DNA from: Lacisediminihabitans changchengi
GTDB taxonomy: Bacteria; Actinomycetota; Actinomycetes; Actinomycetales; Microbacteriaceae
NCBI RefSeq assembly: GCF_016634425.1
Contig: NZ_JAEPES010000001.1
Coordinates: 310,001 to 374,000 of the forward strand
DNA length: 64,000 nucleotides
Direction of reading: 5' to 3'
The translations under genes were made by a program, and so were the position numbers. The number at the start of each line of letters is the position of its first letter. The first letter of the stretch is position 1. Shown in pieces: positions 1 through 8,919 of the stretch. The notes below the pieces were generated by a model. The model searched no databases and was not told the DNA's origin. It saw nothing but the letters and a program-made list of their open reading frames with translations.

Positions 1-929
1 TGATAGACACCGGTGCTGCTGAAGGCCGGCGCGATGCCGAGGTTCTGAGCAAGCTCGGGCGCGTTCTTGTCAAAGTTCTTGAGGTCGTAGGCGCTACCGG
101 AGTTCATGGCGACCTGCCCGCTCATGAATGCGTCACCGACACCGGTGTAGCTCGCGCTGAGCCCGGCCGGCAGGATGCCCTTGGCGTCATACGCGGCCTT
201 GAATTCCTTCAGCAGCTCTTCCGCGCGGGAAGAGTCGAAGGTGAACTTCGTCTGGTCGGCGGTGATCACCTTCACACCGTTCTCGGCCAGGTCGATGATC
301 GTGGGAACGTTTCCCCACATGTAGAACTTGCCGTTCGCTGCCTTGCCGAGTTGTGCCGCCTGCTTCAACATGTCGTCGTACGACTTCGGCGGAGCTGCGG
401 CGTCGAGGCCCGCCTCGGTGAACAGCTTCTTGTTGAAGAAGGTCGGCCCCGTGTTCAGGTACCAGGGGTAGGCGAACGAACCAGCGGGATCGGCGTACTT
501 CGTGCTGTCCCAGGCGTCTGCGAGGTACAGCGACTTCGCTTTCGGGTCGGCCTTACCGAGATCGAGCAATGCTCCCGCCTGCGCGAGCGGGTAGGCGAGA
601 TCGGGCGCGGTATTGACCACGTCGGGAAGGCTGTTCGACGTCACCTGCGCCTGCAGCTTCTGGGCATAGTTGTCGGCGGGCTGATCGAGCCACTTGATCT
701 CTGTGCCGGGGTGCTTCTTCTCGAACGACGAAATCAGGCCCTCGAAGTAGTCCTTGAACCCGGCCTTGAGGTTCCAGGTCTGGAACGTGATTGCGCCGGT
801 TATCTTCCCATCGATGCTCTGGGGACTGCTCGATCCCGCCGAACCTCCCGCACAGGCGCTGAGCGCCAATGCCGCTCCTGCCGCGATCGCGATGATTCCC
901 ATCGTCCGTTTTCTCTTGCTGAACACCAT
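1..929 (-). CDS. ABC-transporter sugar-binding lipoprotein, C-terminus outside window
   Basis: Family-1-type extracellular solute-binding protein that would deliver a sugar to an ABC importer. About 309 residues are visible and the 3' end runs off the left edge. The ATG at 929 follows AGAGGAGAG. The N-terminus is basic (MVFSKRKRTM), then hydrophobic, then has the lipobox LSAC, so Cys26 should be lipidated and the protein membrane-anchored. FEKKHPGTEIKW and NSLPDVV are typical of maltose/multiple-sugar binding proteins. It is divergent from a LacI regulator whose likely operators lie in the shared 142-bp gap. The substrate cannot be read from the sequence. Confidence 0.85.
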   Translation of the reverse strand, partial: MVFSKRKRTMGIIAIAAGAALALSACAGGSAGSSSPQSIDGKITGAITFQTWNLKAGFKDYFEGLISSFEKKHPGTEIKWLDQPADNYAQKLQAQVTSNSLPDVVNTAPDLAYPLAQAGALLDLGKADPKAKSLYLADAWDSTKYADPAGSFAYPWYLNTGPTFFNKKLFTEAGLDAAAPPKSYDDMLKQAAQLGKAANGKFYMWGNVPTIIDLAENGVKVITADQTKFTFDSSRAEELLKEFKAAYDAKGILPAGLSASYTGVGDAFMSGQVAMNSGSAYDLKNFDKNAPELAQNLGIAPAFSSTGVY

Positions 930-975
930 TGCTCGCTCTCCTCTGAACTGCAGTCGTGATACATCCTGCGCACAC

Positions 976-989
976 CTTATGCGCATAAG
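976..989. promoter_or_regulatory. LacI-type operator 1
   Basis: Perfect 14-bp palindrome CTTATGCGCATAAG in the gap between the binding-protein gene and lacI-type gene. It matches the second palindrome at 1012-1025 at 12 of 14 positions (consensus CTTAWGCGCMTAAG). The central GCGC with symmetric arms is typical of LacI-family sites. Confidence 0.65.
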
Positions 990-1008
990 TACGGGTGTAA
1001 CCATATAA

Positions 1009-1028
1009 TCACTTAAGCGCCTAAGTGA
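1009..1028. promoter_or_regulatory. LacI-type operator 2
   Basis: Near-perfect 20-bp palindrome TCACTTAAGCGCCTAAGTGA with one imperfect base-pair position. Its centre is 36 bp from the centre of operator 1. It lies about 44 bp before the regulator's start, so it could serve autoregulation as well as control of the divergent transport gene. Confidence 0.65.
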
Positions 1029-1071
1029 CAACCGGTCCACCCGAGCGCGAGCAGCCGAGGAGGTGGGCGCA

Positions 1072-2076
1072 GTGAAGCGAGCCAGAATCCAAGACATCGC
1101 GGATGCCGTCGGAGTATCGGCCGCCGCCGCGTCGTTCGCCCTGAACGGCAAGCCCGGAGTCTCGGAGGCCGTTCGCCGCAAAGTACTCGACGCCGCGGAG
1201 ACGATGGGCTGGCAGCCGAACGTCGCGGCGCGCTCCCTGGCGGGGGCGCGAGCAGGCGCAATAGGTCTGGTGATCGCCAGAACCACCGACAGTTTCGGCA
1301 CCGAGAACTTCTTCCTGCGCCTTATCGCGGGTATCGAGCAGAGCATCGCGAGTCGATCGCTGTCGCTCGTTCTGCAGTTGGTCGATTCCGTGGAGGCGGA
1401 GATCGCCACCTACCGTCGGTGGTACTCGGAGCATCGGGTTGATGGCGTACTGCTCGTCGATCTGCGCGTGGACGACCCCCGCCCCGCTGTCTTGACCGAA
1501 CTCTCCTTGCCCGCCGTGGTGATCGGCGGCCCCGAGTCGTTCGGCCTCCCCCACGTGACGATCTCCGACGACGCCGCGATGCGCATCATCGTCGCGCACC
1601 TTGTTGCTCAGGGGCACACCCACATCGCCTACGTGAGCGGGCTCAGCGAGCTCTCGCATACCCAGAGCCGCATCGACGCGTTCGAGCAGGCATCCGCTGC
1701 AGCCGGCATCATCGCCGACCCCGCGTATTCCACCGACTATTCAGCAGCCGACGGATCTCGGGCGACCATCGAACTGCTCATCCGCGAGCCGCGGGCGACC
1801 GCGGTGATCTTCGACAACGAGGTGCTCGCAATCGCCGGCCTCAGCGAGCTCGCCGACGCCGGGCTCGCCGTCCCCGAACAGATGGCCGTCGTCGCCTGGG
1901 AAGACAGCCCGATCTGGCTGGCATTGCGTCCCCACCTGACCGCGCTGCGGCGCGATCCCACCGTGCTCGGGAACGACGGCGCCACAGCGCTCCTCGCCGC
2001 GATCGACGGCGAACCGGTGCAGACGGTCGCCGAGCCGGTTCCGACCCTGATCATCCGGGAGTCGACAGGCGGATGA
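1072..2076 (+). CDS. LacI-family transcriptional regulator
   Basis: Sugar-responsive repressor of 334 residues. An N-terminal LacI helix-turn-helix (RIQDIADAVGVSAAAASFAL...) and the hinge helix (NVAARSLAGARAGAIGLV) are followed by a periplasmic-binding-protein-like effector domain. GTG at 1072 is preferred over GTG at 1063 because AGGAGG at 1058-1063 sits 8 bases ahead of it. It probably controls the divergent sugar-binding lipoprotein gene and itself through the two palindromes at 976-1028. The effector is unknown. Confidence 0.9.
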   Translation: MKRARIQDIADAVGVSAAAASFALNGKPGVSEAVRRKVLDAAETMGWQPNVAARSLAGARAGAIGLVIARTTDSFGTENFFLRLIAGIEQSIASRSLSLVLQLVDSVEAEIATYRRWYSEHRVDGVLLVDLRVDDPRPAVLTELSLPAVVIGGPESFGLPHVTISDDAAMRIIVAHLVAQGHTHIAYVSGLSELSHTQSRIDAFEQASAAAGIIADPAYSTDYSAADGSRATIELLIREPRATAVIFDNEVLAIAGLSELADAGLAVPEQMAVVAWEDSPIWLALRPHLTALRRDPTVLGNDGATALLAAIDGEPVQTVAEPVPTLIIRESTGG

Positions 2077-2133
2077 CGTCGTGATGGAACCGGCCATCGA
2101 GCCGATCGGCATTGAGGTGGATGACGCGATTGA

Positions 2134-2928
2134 CTAGCTCATCGCCGCGTCGCGGGCTGTCGCGCGTTCGCGCGCAGCCGCCACTGCCCCGCTGACACCA
2201 GGGGCGACAACGGTCAACGAACCCACGCCCGTTGCGACGAGCTCGATGCGGGCTCCGGCTTCCTGCGCGAAAAGAAGACCGGCCATATCGTCGATCGGGT
2301 CGTATGCCCCGAGGATCGTCGCAACACTGCGCCCGCAGCCGGTCGTGACCAGCGAGAGAGCGGATGATCCCATGATCCTGGTTGTCGCGTGATCGTTCGC
2401 GAGCTCTGTGATCACGGAATACATTCCCTCCCACGGAAGGTGACCCCGCCACTCGGTGAGAACGACGGTTCCGGCAAGCGACGAGGCTGGGGAACAATGA
2501 ACCGGCAGGCCATTCAGTCGAGCACCATTTCCTCGTTCCGCAGTGAATATCTCCCCGCGAGAGGGGTCGACGACCACTCCGAGAAGAGGTCCATCGCCGT
2601 CCTCCAACGCCAGACTGAACGAACTCCACGGAATGCCGTTGGCAAAGTTGGTCGTGCCGTCTATCGGGTCGAGGTACCACGTCGGCGATCCCGCGTTGCC
2701 TCCTGTCGTTCCGAATTCCTCGCCGCTAATCGTGTGCGACGGAAACCGTCGGGAGAGCACGTCTCGCACTCGCGACTCGATGCGCTGGTCGACATCCGTC
2801 ACGATGTCCGCGAGGTTCGCCTTCGCCGTCAACTGCAGCGGCTCCGAGTTGCGCATCTCCTCTGCGGCCCACCGGCCCAGTTCGAGTGCGGCTGCAGCCC
2901 ACTCGTCGATGGTGGCGCGATCAGTCAT
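2134..2928 (-). CDS. Inositol monophosphatase family phosphatase
   Basis: Mg-dependent sugar- or inositol-phosphate phosphatase of 264 residues. It carries the family motifs ISGEEFG, WYLDPIDGTTNF and a C-terminal YDPIDDMAGL...EAGARI, which is the metal-binding Asp region. ATG at 2928 follows GGGGG and overlaps the end of the preceding phosphodiesterase gene by 8 bases. As last gene of an importer operon containing a glycerophosphodiesterase, it could dephosphorylate the released phosphomonoester. The family also includes histidinol-phosphatases and fructose-bisphosphatases, so the substrate is uncertain. Confidence 0.85.
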   Translation of the reverse strand: MTDRATIDEWAAAALELGRWAAEEMRNSEPLQLTAKANLADIVTDVDQRIESRVRDVLSRRFPSHTISGEEFGTTGGNAGSPTWYLDPIDGTTNFANGIPWSSFSLALEDGDGPLLGVVVDPSRGEIFTAERGNGARLNGLPVHCSPASSLAGTVVLTEWRGHLPWEGMYSVITELANDHATTRIMGSSALSLVTTGCGRSVATILGAYDPIDDMAGLLFAQEAGARIELVATGVGSLTVVAPGVSGAVAAARERATARDAAMS

Positions 2929-3631
2929 GGGTACCCCCTGTCGAGCGGGCGGCGGCGCGCTCCCGCATGAGCATTTCGATGTCGTTCGAGATGATCGCAT
3001 CGATTCCGAAGGACATCAGCCTGCGCATCATTTCGGCGTCGTCGACCGTGTAGGTGCTGGCGAACATTCCCCGGTCGTGAATCCAGCGCACTAGATCGCC
3101 TGTCACCAGGTCGTGAACCTGGTTGAAATACTGCGGTGCGATCCTGCCGAAGGTCGAGTCATCGGGCAGATCCGGTTCTTCCCAGCTCAGCGCGATCGTC
3201 GCGTCGCTCGACCGTTCCCTAACGCGCGCGAGGGCGTCAGGCGACCCGGTGAAGATTCCTCCTCCGGCGACATTCCGCGCTTCGACGGCATCGAGGCCCG
3301 CATCGGCTTCCGCAACGCTCGCGACATCGATCATGAGTGCGACCGAAAGCTTCCCCGCCACCGCCAGTGCTTCATCGAGGGTCGGGATCATCAGACCGTT
3401 CCCGCCCGCCCTGCCCGGAAGCTCGTCGACAGGCACCCTGATGACGGGTCGAGGGTCATCCCACAGACGTTCCAACGTCTGATCGTGAAGCACGACCGGC
3501 ACGCCGTCGCTGGTGAGCTTGATGTCGATTTCGACCCAGTCCGCTCCGCAGGCGGCGGCTGCAGCAATCGAGTCGAGAGTGTTCTCCCGCGCCAGCATCG
3601 GCGCGCCCCGGTGGGCGATGGTGATCGTCAC
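2921..3631 (-). CDS. Glycerophosphodiester phosphodiesterase family protein
   Basis: Predicted hydrolase of glycerophosphodiesters, 236 residues with no signal peptide visible, so probably cytoplasmic. Key motifs are HRGAPMLARENT (catalytic His, then Glu/Asn), WVEIDIKLTSDG (metal ligands) and VVLHDQTLERL (second catalytic His). The GTG at 3631 is chosen because it forms a GTGA overlap with the stop of the ATPase gene. A longer upstream start would run into that gene. Its place in an ABC-import operon suggests that the transported solute is a phosphodiester or is processed to one. Confidence 0.85.
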   Translation of the reverse strand: MTITIAHRGAPMLARENTLDSIAAAAACGADWVEIDIKLTSDGVPVVLHDQTLERLWDDPRPVIRVPVDELPGRAGGNGLMIPTLDEALAVAGKLSVALMIDVASVAEADAGLDAVEARNVAGGGIFTGSPDALARVRERSSDATIALSWEEPDLPDDSTFGRIAPQYFNQVHDLVTGDLVRWIHDRGMFASTYTVDDAEMMRRLMSFGIDAIISNDIEMLMRERAAARSTGGTHD

Positions 3632-4683
3632 TGGTTCGCGCTCGCAAAAGTCGATGCCCGGGAGATCGTCACGAAGACATCGTTGCTGGCCCATCGGCGC
3701 AGTGCGGAGTCGAAGACGCGCAGTTCCTGGTCGCCCACCCGGACGATCAGTTCGCGATAGTGACCCAGCGGGATGTCGCGCACGATGGTTCCCGGCGCAC
3801 CCGCACCGACCGCGGCGAGCTGAACGTCTTCCGGCCGGATGGCGACGAGGCTCATGCCTCCGGGTAGACGCTCGCCGCCGGTTACTGGCACGTGCACACC
3901 CGACGGCAGTTCGATCGACTGGACGTCACCGCCGTGCACGAACGCGTCCACGAGATTCATCGTCCCGACGAATCGGGCGACGAAGGGCGTCGCGGGATTT
4001 CGATAGATTTCGTCTGGGACACCGAGTTGTTCGATCTTGCCGTTGTTCATTACGGCAATCCGGTCGGCCAAGGACAGCGCTTCCTCTTGATCGTGGGTCA
4101 CGAATACCGTCGTGATTCCGCTGCGCTTCTGGATCTCGCGGATCTCCTCGCGCACTCGCACCCGCAGTTTGGCGTCGAGATTCGACAGGGGCTCGTCGAG
4201 CAGAAGGAGGCTGGGTTCGAGCACGAGCGCCCTGGCGAGGGCGACACGCTGCTGCTCTCCGCCGGAGATCTGTCCGGGGCGGCTGCGGAGGTGGTGGCTG
4301 AGGCCCACCAGCTCGAGAACCTCCTCGACTCGGCGTGTGATGTCGCTCTTCTTCGTCTTGCGCACCTTCAACCCGTAGGCCACGTTGTCGAACACGGTCA
4401 TGTGCGGCCACAACGCGTAATTCTGGAACACCATCGCGGTGGGGCGACGCTCCGCGGGAGTGCGCGTGTGGTCTGTACCGCTGATCGAGATCACCCCGGA
4501 GTCGGGTGACAGAAATCCCCCGATCATGCGCAGGGTGGTCGTCTTGCCGCAACCCGACGGGCCGAGGAGGCAAATGAGCTCCCCTGCCGCGATGTCGAGG
4601 TCCAGAGCGGAGACGATCTCTCGCCCTCCGAGCGATTTCGTCACGCCAGAGAGCCGCAAGTTATTCGGATTTTTCGATGTCAT
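3628..4683 (-). CDS. ABC-transporter ATP-binding protein (PotA/MalK-like)
   Basis: ATPase subunit of 351 residues. Walker A GPSGCGKTT, Q-loop VFQNYALWPH, signature SGGEQQRVALARAL and Walker [13 protein letters not shown] are intact. A C-terminal extension of about 110 residues looks like the TOBE regulatory domain of PotA/UgpC/FbpC-type ATPases. ATG at 4683 lies 11 bases after the upstream permease gene, and the upstream frame extension is not coding. It works with the two permeases at 4695-6430. Confidence 0.9.
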   Translation of the reverse strand: MTSKNPNNLRLSGVTKSLGGREIVSALDLDIAAGELICLLGPSGCGKTTTLRMIGGFLSPDSGVISISGTDHTRTPAERRPTAMVFQNYALWPHMTVFDNVAYGLKVRKTKKSDITRRVEEVLELVGLSHHLRSRPGQISGGEQQRVALARALVLEPSLLLLDEPLSNLDAKLRVRVREEIREIQKRSGITTVFVTHDQEEALSLADRIAVMNNGKIEQLGVPDEIYRNPATPFVARFVGTMNLVDAFVHGGDVQSIELPSGVHVPVTGGERLPGGMSLVAIRPEDVQLAAVGAGAPGTIVRDIPLGHYRELIVRVGDQELRVFDSALRRWASNDVFVTISRASTFASANQ

Positions 4684-4694
4684 TCGTGGGATGC

Positions 4695-5534
4695 CTAACG
4701 GAGTTGAAAACCATCGGCTACGGCGCCGCTCATGACGTGCTTCCGCACGGTGAACAGAAGCAGTACCGACGGGATGGCCAGCAGGATGGAAAAAACGGCC
4801 GAGACTTGGCCCGGGTAGTGGCCGATGAGCGAGTACATCTCGGTGGGCATGGTGATGAAATCGGGTGCGCCGACGAGGAACGTGCCCTGCGCTTCGTCGA
4901 AGGCAGCGAGGAACGACAGGATGACGGCGACGAGAATGCCAGGCGCGGCAAGGGGGAATGTGATCGTCGCGAAGATTCGGAACGGACCCGCGCCGGCATC
5001 CCGGGCGGCTTCTTCCAAGTTTCGCGGGATCGCGGCGAACGCCGCGGCCGGTATCCACGTCATGAAGACGATGGTGCCGATGAGCTGAACGATGACGATC
5101 CCGAGGAATGTGCCCATCAGGTTGAGTGAGTAGAACAGGCTAGCCATCGCGATGAACAATCCGAAGCGAGGGAATGCGTTGGTGGCGAAAATGGCGATCA
5201 GTAAGAACCGCCGCCCCGGGAAGTCCATCCGAGCGAACGCGTACGCGGCGGGCAGACAGATGATCATCGACACGACGGTGACGACAGGGCTGATGATCAG
5301 GCTCAACCGAATCGACGGCAGCAGGTTCGCGTCAGCGATTACCTGATTCCACCAGGACAGGGTCCATTCGGTGGGAAGGAAATTCGGATAGAGCCATTTC
5401 GCGGAGAACGCGTTGATTCCGAGCCAGACCAGTGGCCCGACGATGAAGACGGCCATCACAATGACGAAAATCAGTCGGGCGGTTGAACCCATGGCCGCGT
5501 GAAAGAAACGTGAGCCCTGGCGGGTGACGGTCAT
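4695..5534 (-). CDS. ABC-transporter permease (PotC/CysW-like)
   Basis: Inner-membrane component of 279 residues with about six hydrophobic segments. The EAA loop (EEAARDAGAGPFRIFATI...PLAAPG) contacts the ATPase. ATG at 5534 overlaps the TGA of the other permease as ATGA. Together the two permeases form a heterodimeric channel of the spermidine/thiamine/iron/phosphonate type rather than the sugar CUT1 type. Confidence 0.88.
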   Translation of the reverse strand: MTVTRQGSRFFHAAMGSTARLIFVIVMAVFIVGPLVWLGINAFSAKWLYPNFLPTEWTLSWWNQVIADANLLPSIRLSLIISPVVTVVSMIICLPAAYAFARMDFPGRRFLLIAIFATNAFPRFGLFIAMASLFYSLNLMGTFLGIVIVQLIGTIVFMTWIPAAAFAAIPRNLEEAARDAGAGPFRIFATITFPLAAPGILVAVILSFLAAFDEAQGTFLVGAPDFITMPTEMYSLIGHYPGQVSAVFSILLAIPSVLLLFTVRKHVMSGAVADGFQLR

Positions 5535-6430
5535 CGTGAGTTCCTTGCTTTCTTGCTTCCCCGAAAATTGGCCCAGATATAGGCGACGGCGGCAACCGAG
5601 GCGAGCGCGAAGACAGCGATCGCCATGACCTGGGCTTGTTGCGGCATGTTGAACGCTGAATACGTGCTCGACATCAAGGGCCCGAGCATGTTGCCCCCGG
5701 TGGGCCCGACGATGTACGGGAGCGTGAAGCTTCCGATGATCCCGATCGCGGTGAACGTGGCGGCGATGATGCTGGGAACCGCGGTGAGTGGCACGAGGAT
5801 GGTCCAGAGGCGTCGGTTTGCCGACGCTCCGACATCTTTCGCCGCCTCGATCAATCCTTCTGGCACGGAGGCGAGCCCCGACGAGATCATCAGAACGGCG
5901 AACGGAAGATTCGACCAGATCGAGCCGATGATCACGCCGACGATCGTGTAGCTGAAGGTCGGCGCATCCTCCCAGCCGAACTGCGCGGCGAGCGTCCTGA
6001 CAAACCCATTCGGGGCATAGAACGTCACGATCGCGTAGGCACCGATGACCGCCGGGATGAACATGGGAACTACCGCGAGCCCGGCGATAGTCCGCGACAT
6101 CCAGCCGTCACGGAATCGAAGGGTGAGTGCCAAACACCACGCCAGCACCATGACCACCGCTGTTGACACCACCGTTACGACGATGGTGACGCCCAGGCTG
6201 TCGAGGAACTGTGCGCTCGTGAAGACCTCCCGATATGCCTCGAAAGTGACAAGCCCGTGCGTCGGGAGGTGCTGATGCTGCGCGATGGTCGAGATGGTCT
6301 CGTTGAAACCACCGGTGTCGCCGAGGGTGTACATCAGGCCGGACACCACAGGGAGGCCTATGAAGAGAGCAATCACCAACACGGGTGCTGAAACGAGGAG
6401 GAGCCCTCTGATTGCGGAGTGATTTTTCAT
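5531..6430 (-). CDS. ABC-transporter permease (PotB/CysU-like)
   Basis: First permease of the importer, 299 residues, with an N-terminal membrane anchor and an EAA loop (IEAAKDVGASANRRLWTI). The ATG at 6430 follows AGGAAG; a longer reading would add an N-terminus without a ribosome site. It ends in an ATGA overlap with the partner permease, indicating translational coupling. Confidence 0.88.
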   Translation of the reverse strand: MKNHSAIRGLLLVSAPVLVIALFIGLPVVSGLMYTLGDTGGFNETISTIAQHQHLPTHGLVTFEAYREVFTSAQFLDSLGVTIVVTVVSTAVVMVLAWCLALTLRFRDGWMSRTIAGLAVVPMFIPAVIGAYAIVTFYAPNGFVRTLAAQFGWEDAPTFSYTIVGVIIGSIWSNLPFAVLMISSGLASVPEGLIEAAKDVGASANRRLWTILVPLTAVPSIIAATFTAIGIIGSFTLPYIVGPTGGNMLGPLMSSTYSAFNMPQQAQVMAIAVFALASVAAVAYIWANFRGSKKARNSR

Positions 6431-6483
6431 GTCAGCTTCCTGGGATGTCGCGGCCTGATGGTAATCACGGGTGGGCTGGCTCG

Positions 6484-7623
6484 TTATGGGACGAGCGTCA
6501 TCCACTTGCTGTTCATGTCAGCCGCGGACTTGGACGAGTAGAACTGTGCGCCGCCTTCGGTGTCGAGACCCTTCAAGACGCTCTGCGTGTCTGCGGGCAG
6601 GTCGGTCTTGGGGATGACGGGGAAGCCCGCGATCTGCGAGACCATCTGCGCCTGCTGGGCCGGGTCGAGGACCCAGTTGAGAAGGGTTTCGGCGGCCTTG
6701 ACGTGAGCGCTGTTCTTGGGGATAGCGAGGTAGGAAGCGCCGCCGGGCATAGCGGGGCCGGAGATCGACACGGCCTTCACCGATTTGCCGAGACTTCCGG
6801 CCTTCTTCGCGGTGAGGAAGATGTCAGACCAGCTCGGGACCATGCTGACTTCGCCGGTGCCGAGCAGGTTGAGCGAACCGGTGTTGCCGTCCGGGTAGTG
6901 CTGCTGGTAGATCGCGGGGGTCAGCGACTTGAGCACATCGAAGCCGTCCTTCCACTTCGACTGTGCCTTGACGTCGTAGCCGGTCGCCATCTTCGTGACC
7001 GAAGCCTCGTCCATGCCGCTGTCGAGCACCGCCTGCACGAATCCCTGGCCGGATCCACCGGTGCTGGGGTTGTTGTAGGTGAACTGGCCCGGGTGGGCTT
7101 TGATCCAATCGATGAGCTTGGGGAGGGTGGTCGGAGGCGCGGCGACCTTTGCCGAGTCGTAGGCCAAGATCACAGCAGAACCGCGATAAGGAATCTCGTC
7201 GTGCGTGCCGAGCATGTTCTCTGTCACGTTGGCGAGGTTCGGGATAGTGGTTTTCGAGATCGGTTTGAGCAAGCCGGCTTCGGAAGCGTCCGCGATAAAG
7301 CTCGCATCGATGATGACGTCCATCGGAGAGCCCTTCCCCGATTTGGCCGAGGCTGCGATCTTGGCGAGCTGAACAGCGTCGGTCGAGGCGTCCGCATTGC
7401 TGAACTTGACGGTGATGTTCGGGTATTTGGCCTCGAATGCGGGGATCAGTGTCTTCGTCCAGAGGTCCTGCACGCCGACGTCGCTGTTGGTGAAGAGCGA
7501 GATGGTTTCGGGAGCGGCTTTCGTGCCGGCATCCGCGGTGTGGGTGGATGACGCGCATCCAGCCAATGCGACCACGGCGCTCACGGCGATTGCTGCAACG
7601 GAGATTGTTCTTGAGATTCTCAT
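6484..7623 (-). CDS. ABC-transporter substrate-binding lipoprotein (PotD/ThiB-like)
   Basis: Extracellular receptor of 379 residues. The signal peptide ends in the lipobox ALAGC, and mature protein begins with a Ser/Thr-rich linker. The ATG at 7623 follows AGGAAAG and overlaps the TGA of the kinase gene (ATGA). The region TISLFTNSDVGVQDLWTK followed by FEAKYPNITVKF is typical of PotD/AfuA/ThiB-like receptors. The ligand is not deducible. Downstream phosphodiesterase and phosphatase genes hint at a phospho-compound. Confidence 0.85.
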   Translation of the reverse strand: MRISRTISVAAIAVSAVVALAGCASSTHTADAGTKAAPETISLFTNSDVGVQDLWTKTLIPAFEAKYPNITVKFSNADASTDAVQLAKIAASAKSGKGSPMDVIIDASFIADASEAGLLKPISKTTIPNLANVTENMLGTHDEIPYRGSAVILAYDSAKVAAPPTTLPKLIDWIKAHPGQFTYNNPSTGGSGQGFVQAVLDSGMDEASVTKMATGYDVKAQSKWKDGFDVLKSLTPAIYQQHYPDGNTGSLNLLGTGEVSMVPSWSDIFLTAKKAGSLGKSVKAVSISGPAMPGGASYLAIPKNSAHVKAAETLLNWVLDPAQQAQMVSQIAGFPVIPKTDLPADTQSVLKGLDTEGGAQFYSSKSAADMNSKWMTLVP

Positions 7624-8684
7624 TTTTCTTTCCTGGTTGGTTGCGTCTGCGACGGTGAAGATGGAAGAGCTTGGTCGGCGTGGCCGCAATCGTCGATCCA
7701 CGCGGTGATCAGGTCACTGACGGCGGACGTGTCGGCGGCAATTTCAGATCGGTGGCCGAGTAGCCATGACTCGAGGCCGTGGAGAGTGGGGTTGCTGACT
7801 GCGCCGCCCAGTCCGCTGGCGGTGTACGACGCACAGAGGTTGGCGAAAAGAAGTCGGTCGGCAACCGCCATATCTGACGAGGCAGTGCGCATCAAGGCCG
7901 CCACGAATTCATCGCCGGCTCCCGTGGGATCGACCGCGCGGACGCGGATACCCGGAGATTCGCTGAGTACGCCCGATCCGGCGTCGAACGCGAGCGCACC
8001 GGAAGGCCCGCGTGTGATCACCGTCATGGCTACGAATTCGCCGAGACGACTGATCGCGTGTTCGACGGTGCTGGTGCGCGTGTAACTGAGCGCCTCGCGC
8101 TCGTTGAGCACGAAAACGTCGACATGCTGTAGCTGCGTGAGCACGTCGTCCGACCAGCCGTGCCGCTCATCCCAGCCGACGCCGCCGAAGACCGTCGTGC
8201 CCGCGGCGCGACGCTTGCGCACCCACGTCGGCAGCTCCAGGTCGAGGGCGACGAACATGGTGGCAGCATGGCCGACCGCGTCGACCTCGGAGGCGAGGTC
8301 GATCGGGTCGAGCTGACCATGACTGATGAACGACCGGTCTTCGGCCGTGGACAAAGCCACGCTTAGCGCGGTTTGCATCCCGCGCTGGCGACCGCTCGGA
8401 GCTAGCGAAAGTCTCTTTTCAGCGCCGAGCATGTCCGAAACGAGATCGCCCACCTCGTCGTCGCCGATCGCGGTGACCAGTGCGGTCGACGCCCCAAGCC
8501 GCGCAGCCCCGACGGCCGCGTTGGCGATGCCGCCTGGCGAAAGGGCGCGGTCAGTCGCCCAAACTTCTTCCCCAGGCGCTGGCGGCACCGAGATGCCCGC
8601 CATCACGACGTCGAGAAACACCGTGCCGACGAAGAGGGCGTCGATCGTGTCAGCCGTGGTTGCGGGCTCACTCTGTCGATTCAT
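7620..8684 (-). CDS. PfkB-family carbohydrate kinase
   Basis: Ribokinase-like sugar kinase of 354 residues. The C-terminal PfkB signature with catalytic Asp is present (DPTGAGDEF), as is the N-terminal glycine-rich region (PGGIANAAVGAARLGA). ATG at 8684 follows AGAAGGAGG. It is the first gene of the importer operon, so the imported or released sugar or polyol is probably phosphorylated here. Substrates of the family include ribose, fructose, adenosine and 5-dehydro-2-deoxygluconate. Confidence 0.85.
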   Translation of the reverse strand: MNRQSEPATTADTIDALFVGTVFLDVVMAGISVPPAPGEEVWATDRALSPGGIANAAVGAARLGASTALVTAIGDDEVGDLVSDMLGAEKRLSLAPSGRQRGMQTALSVALSTAEDRSFISHGQLDPIDLASEVDAVGHAATMFVALDLELPTWVRKRRAAGTTVFGGVGWDERHGWSDDVLTQLQHVDVFVLNEREALSYTRTSTVEHAISRLGEFVAMTVITRGPSGALAFDAGSGVLSESPGIRVRAVDPTGAGDEFVAALMRTASSDMAVADRLLFANLCASYTASGLGGAVSNPTLHGLESWLLGHRSEIAADTSAVSDLITAWIDDCGHADQALPSSPSQTQPTRKEK

Positions 8685-8919
8685 CTGGCCTCCTTCTGGT
8701 CGAACGGCATGACTGCCGCGGTGTAGATGTAGCGGCGATGCACCGCGCCGAAATGACACTAAGCGGTGTGAGCGTTTCGGAACGACCTTGAACGTCTCTG
8801 TTCACCGAGTGTTCAGAAGACCGCATTTTGTACGTCATTTGCGGGTCCGCGACGGCAATTTGGGCTAATTTTTCACAGCGTGATCGATTGTGATCGCTTT
8901 CCGGTGCTAGCATCCGATC
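8685..8919. promoter_or_regulatory. Divergent promoter region with GTGATCG direct repeats
   Basis: A 235-bp gap between the kinase operon and the deoR-type gene. GTGATCG occurs at 8880-8886 and 8890-8896, exactly 10 bp apart, which is a plausible DeoR-family site. TAGCAT at 8908-8913 could be a -10 element only 6 bases before the ATG at 8920. No Shine-Dalgarno is visible there, so the deoR message may be leaderless. The rest of the gap shows nothing recognisable. Confidence 0.45.
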
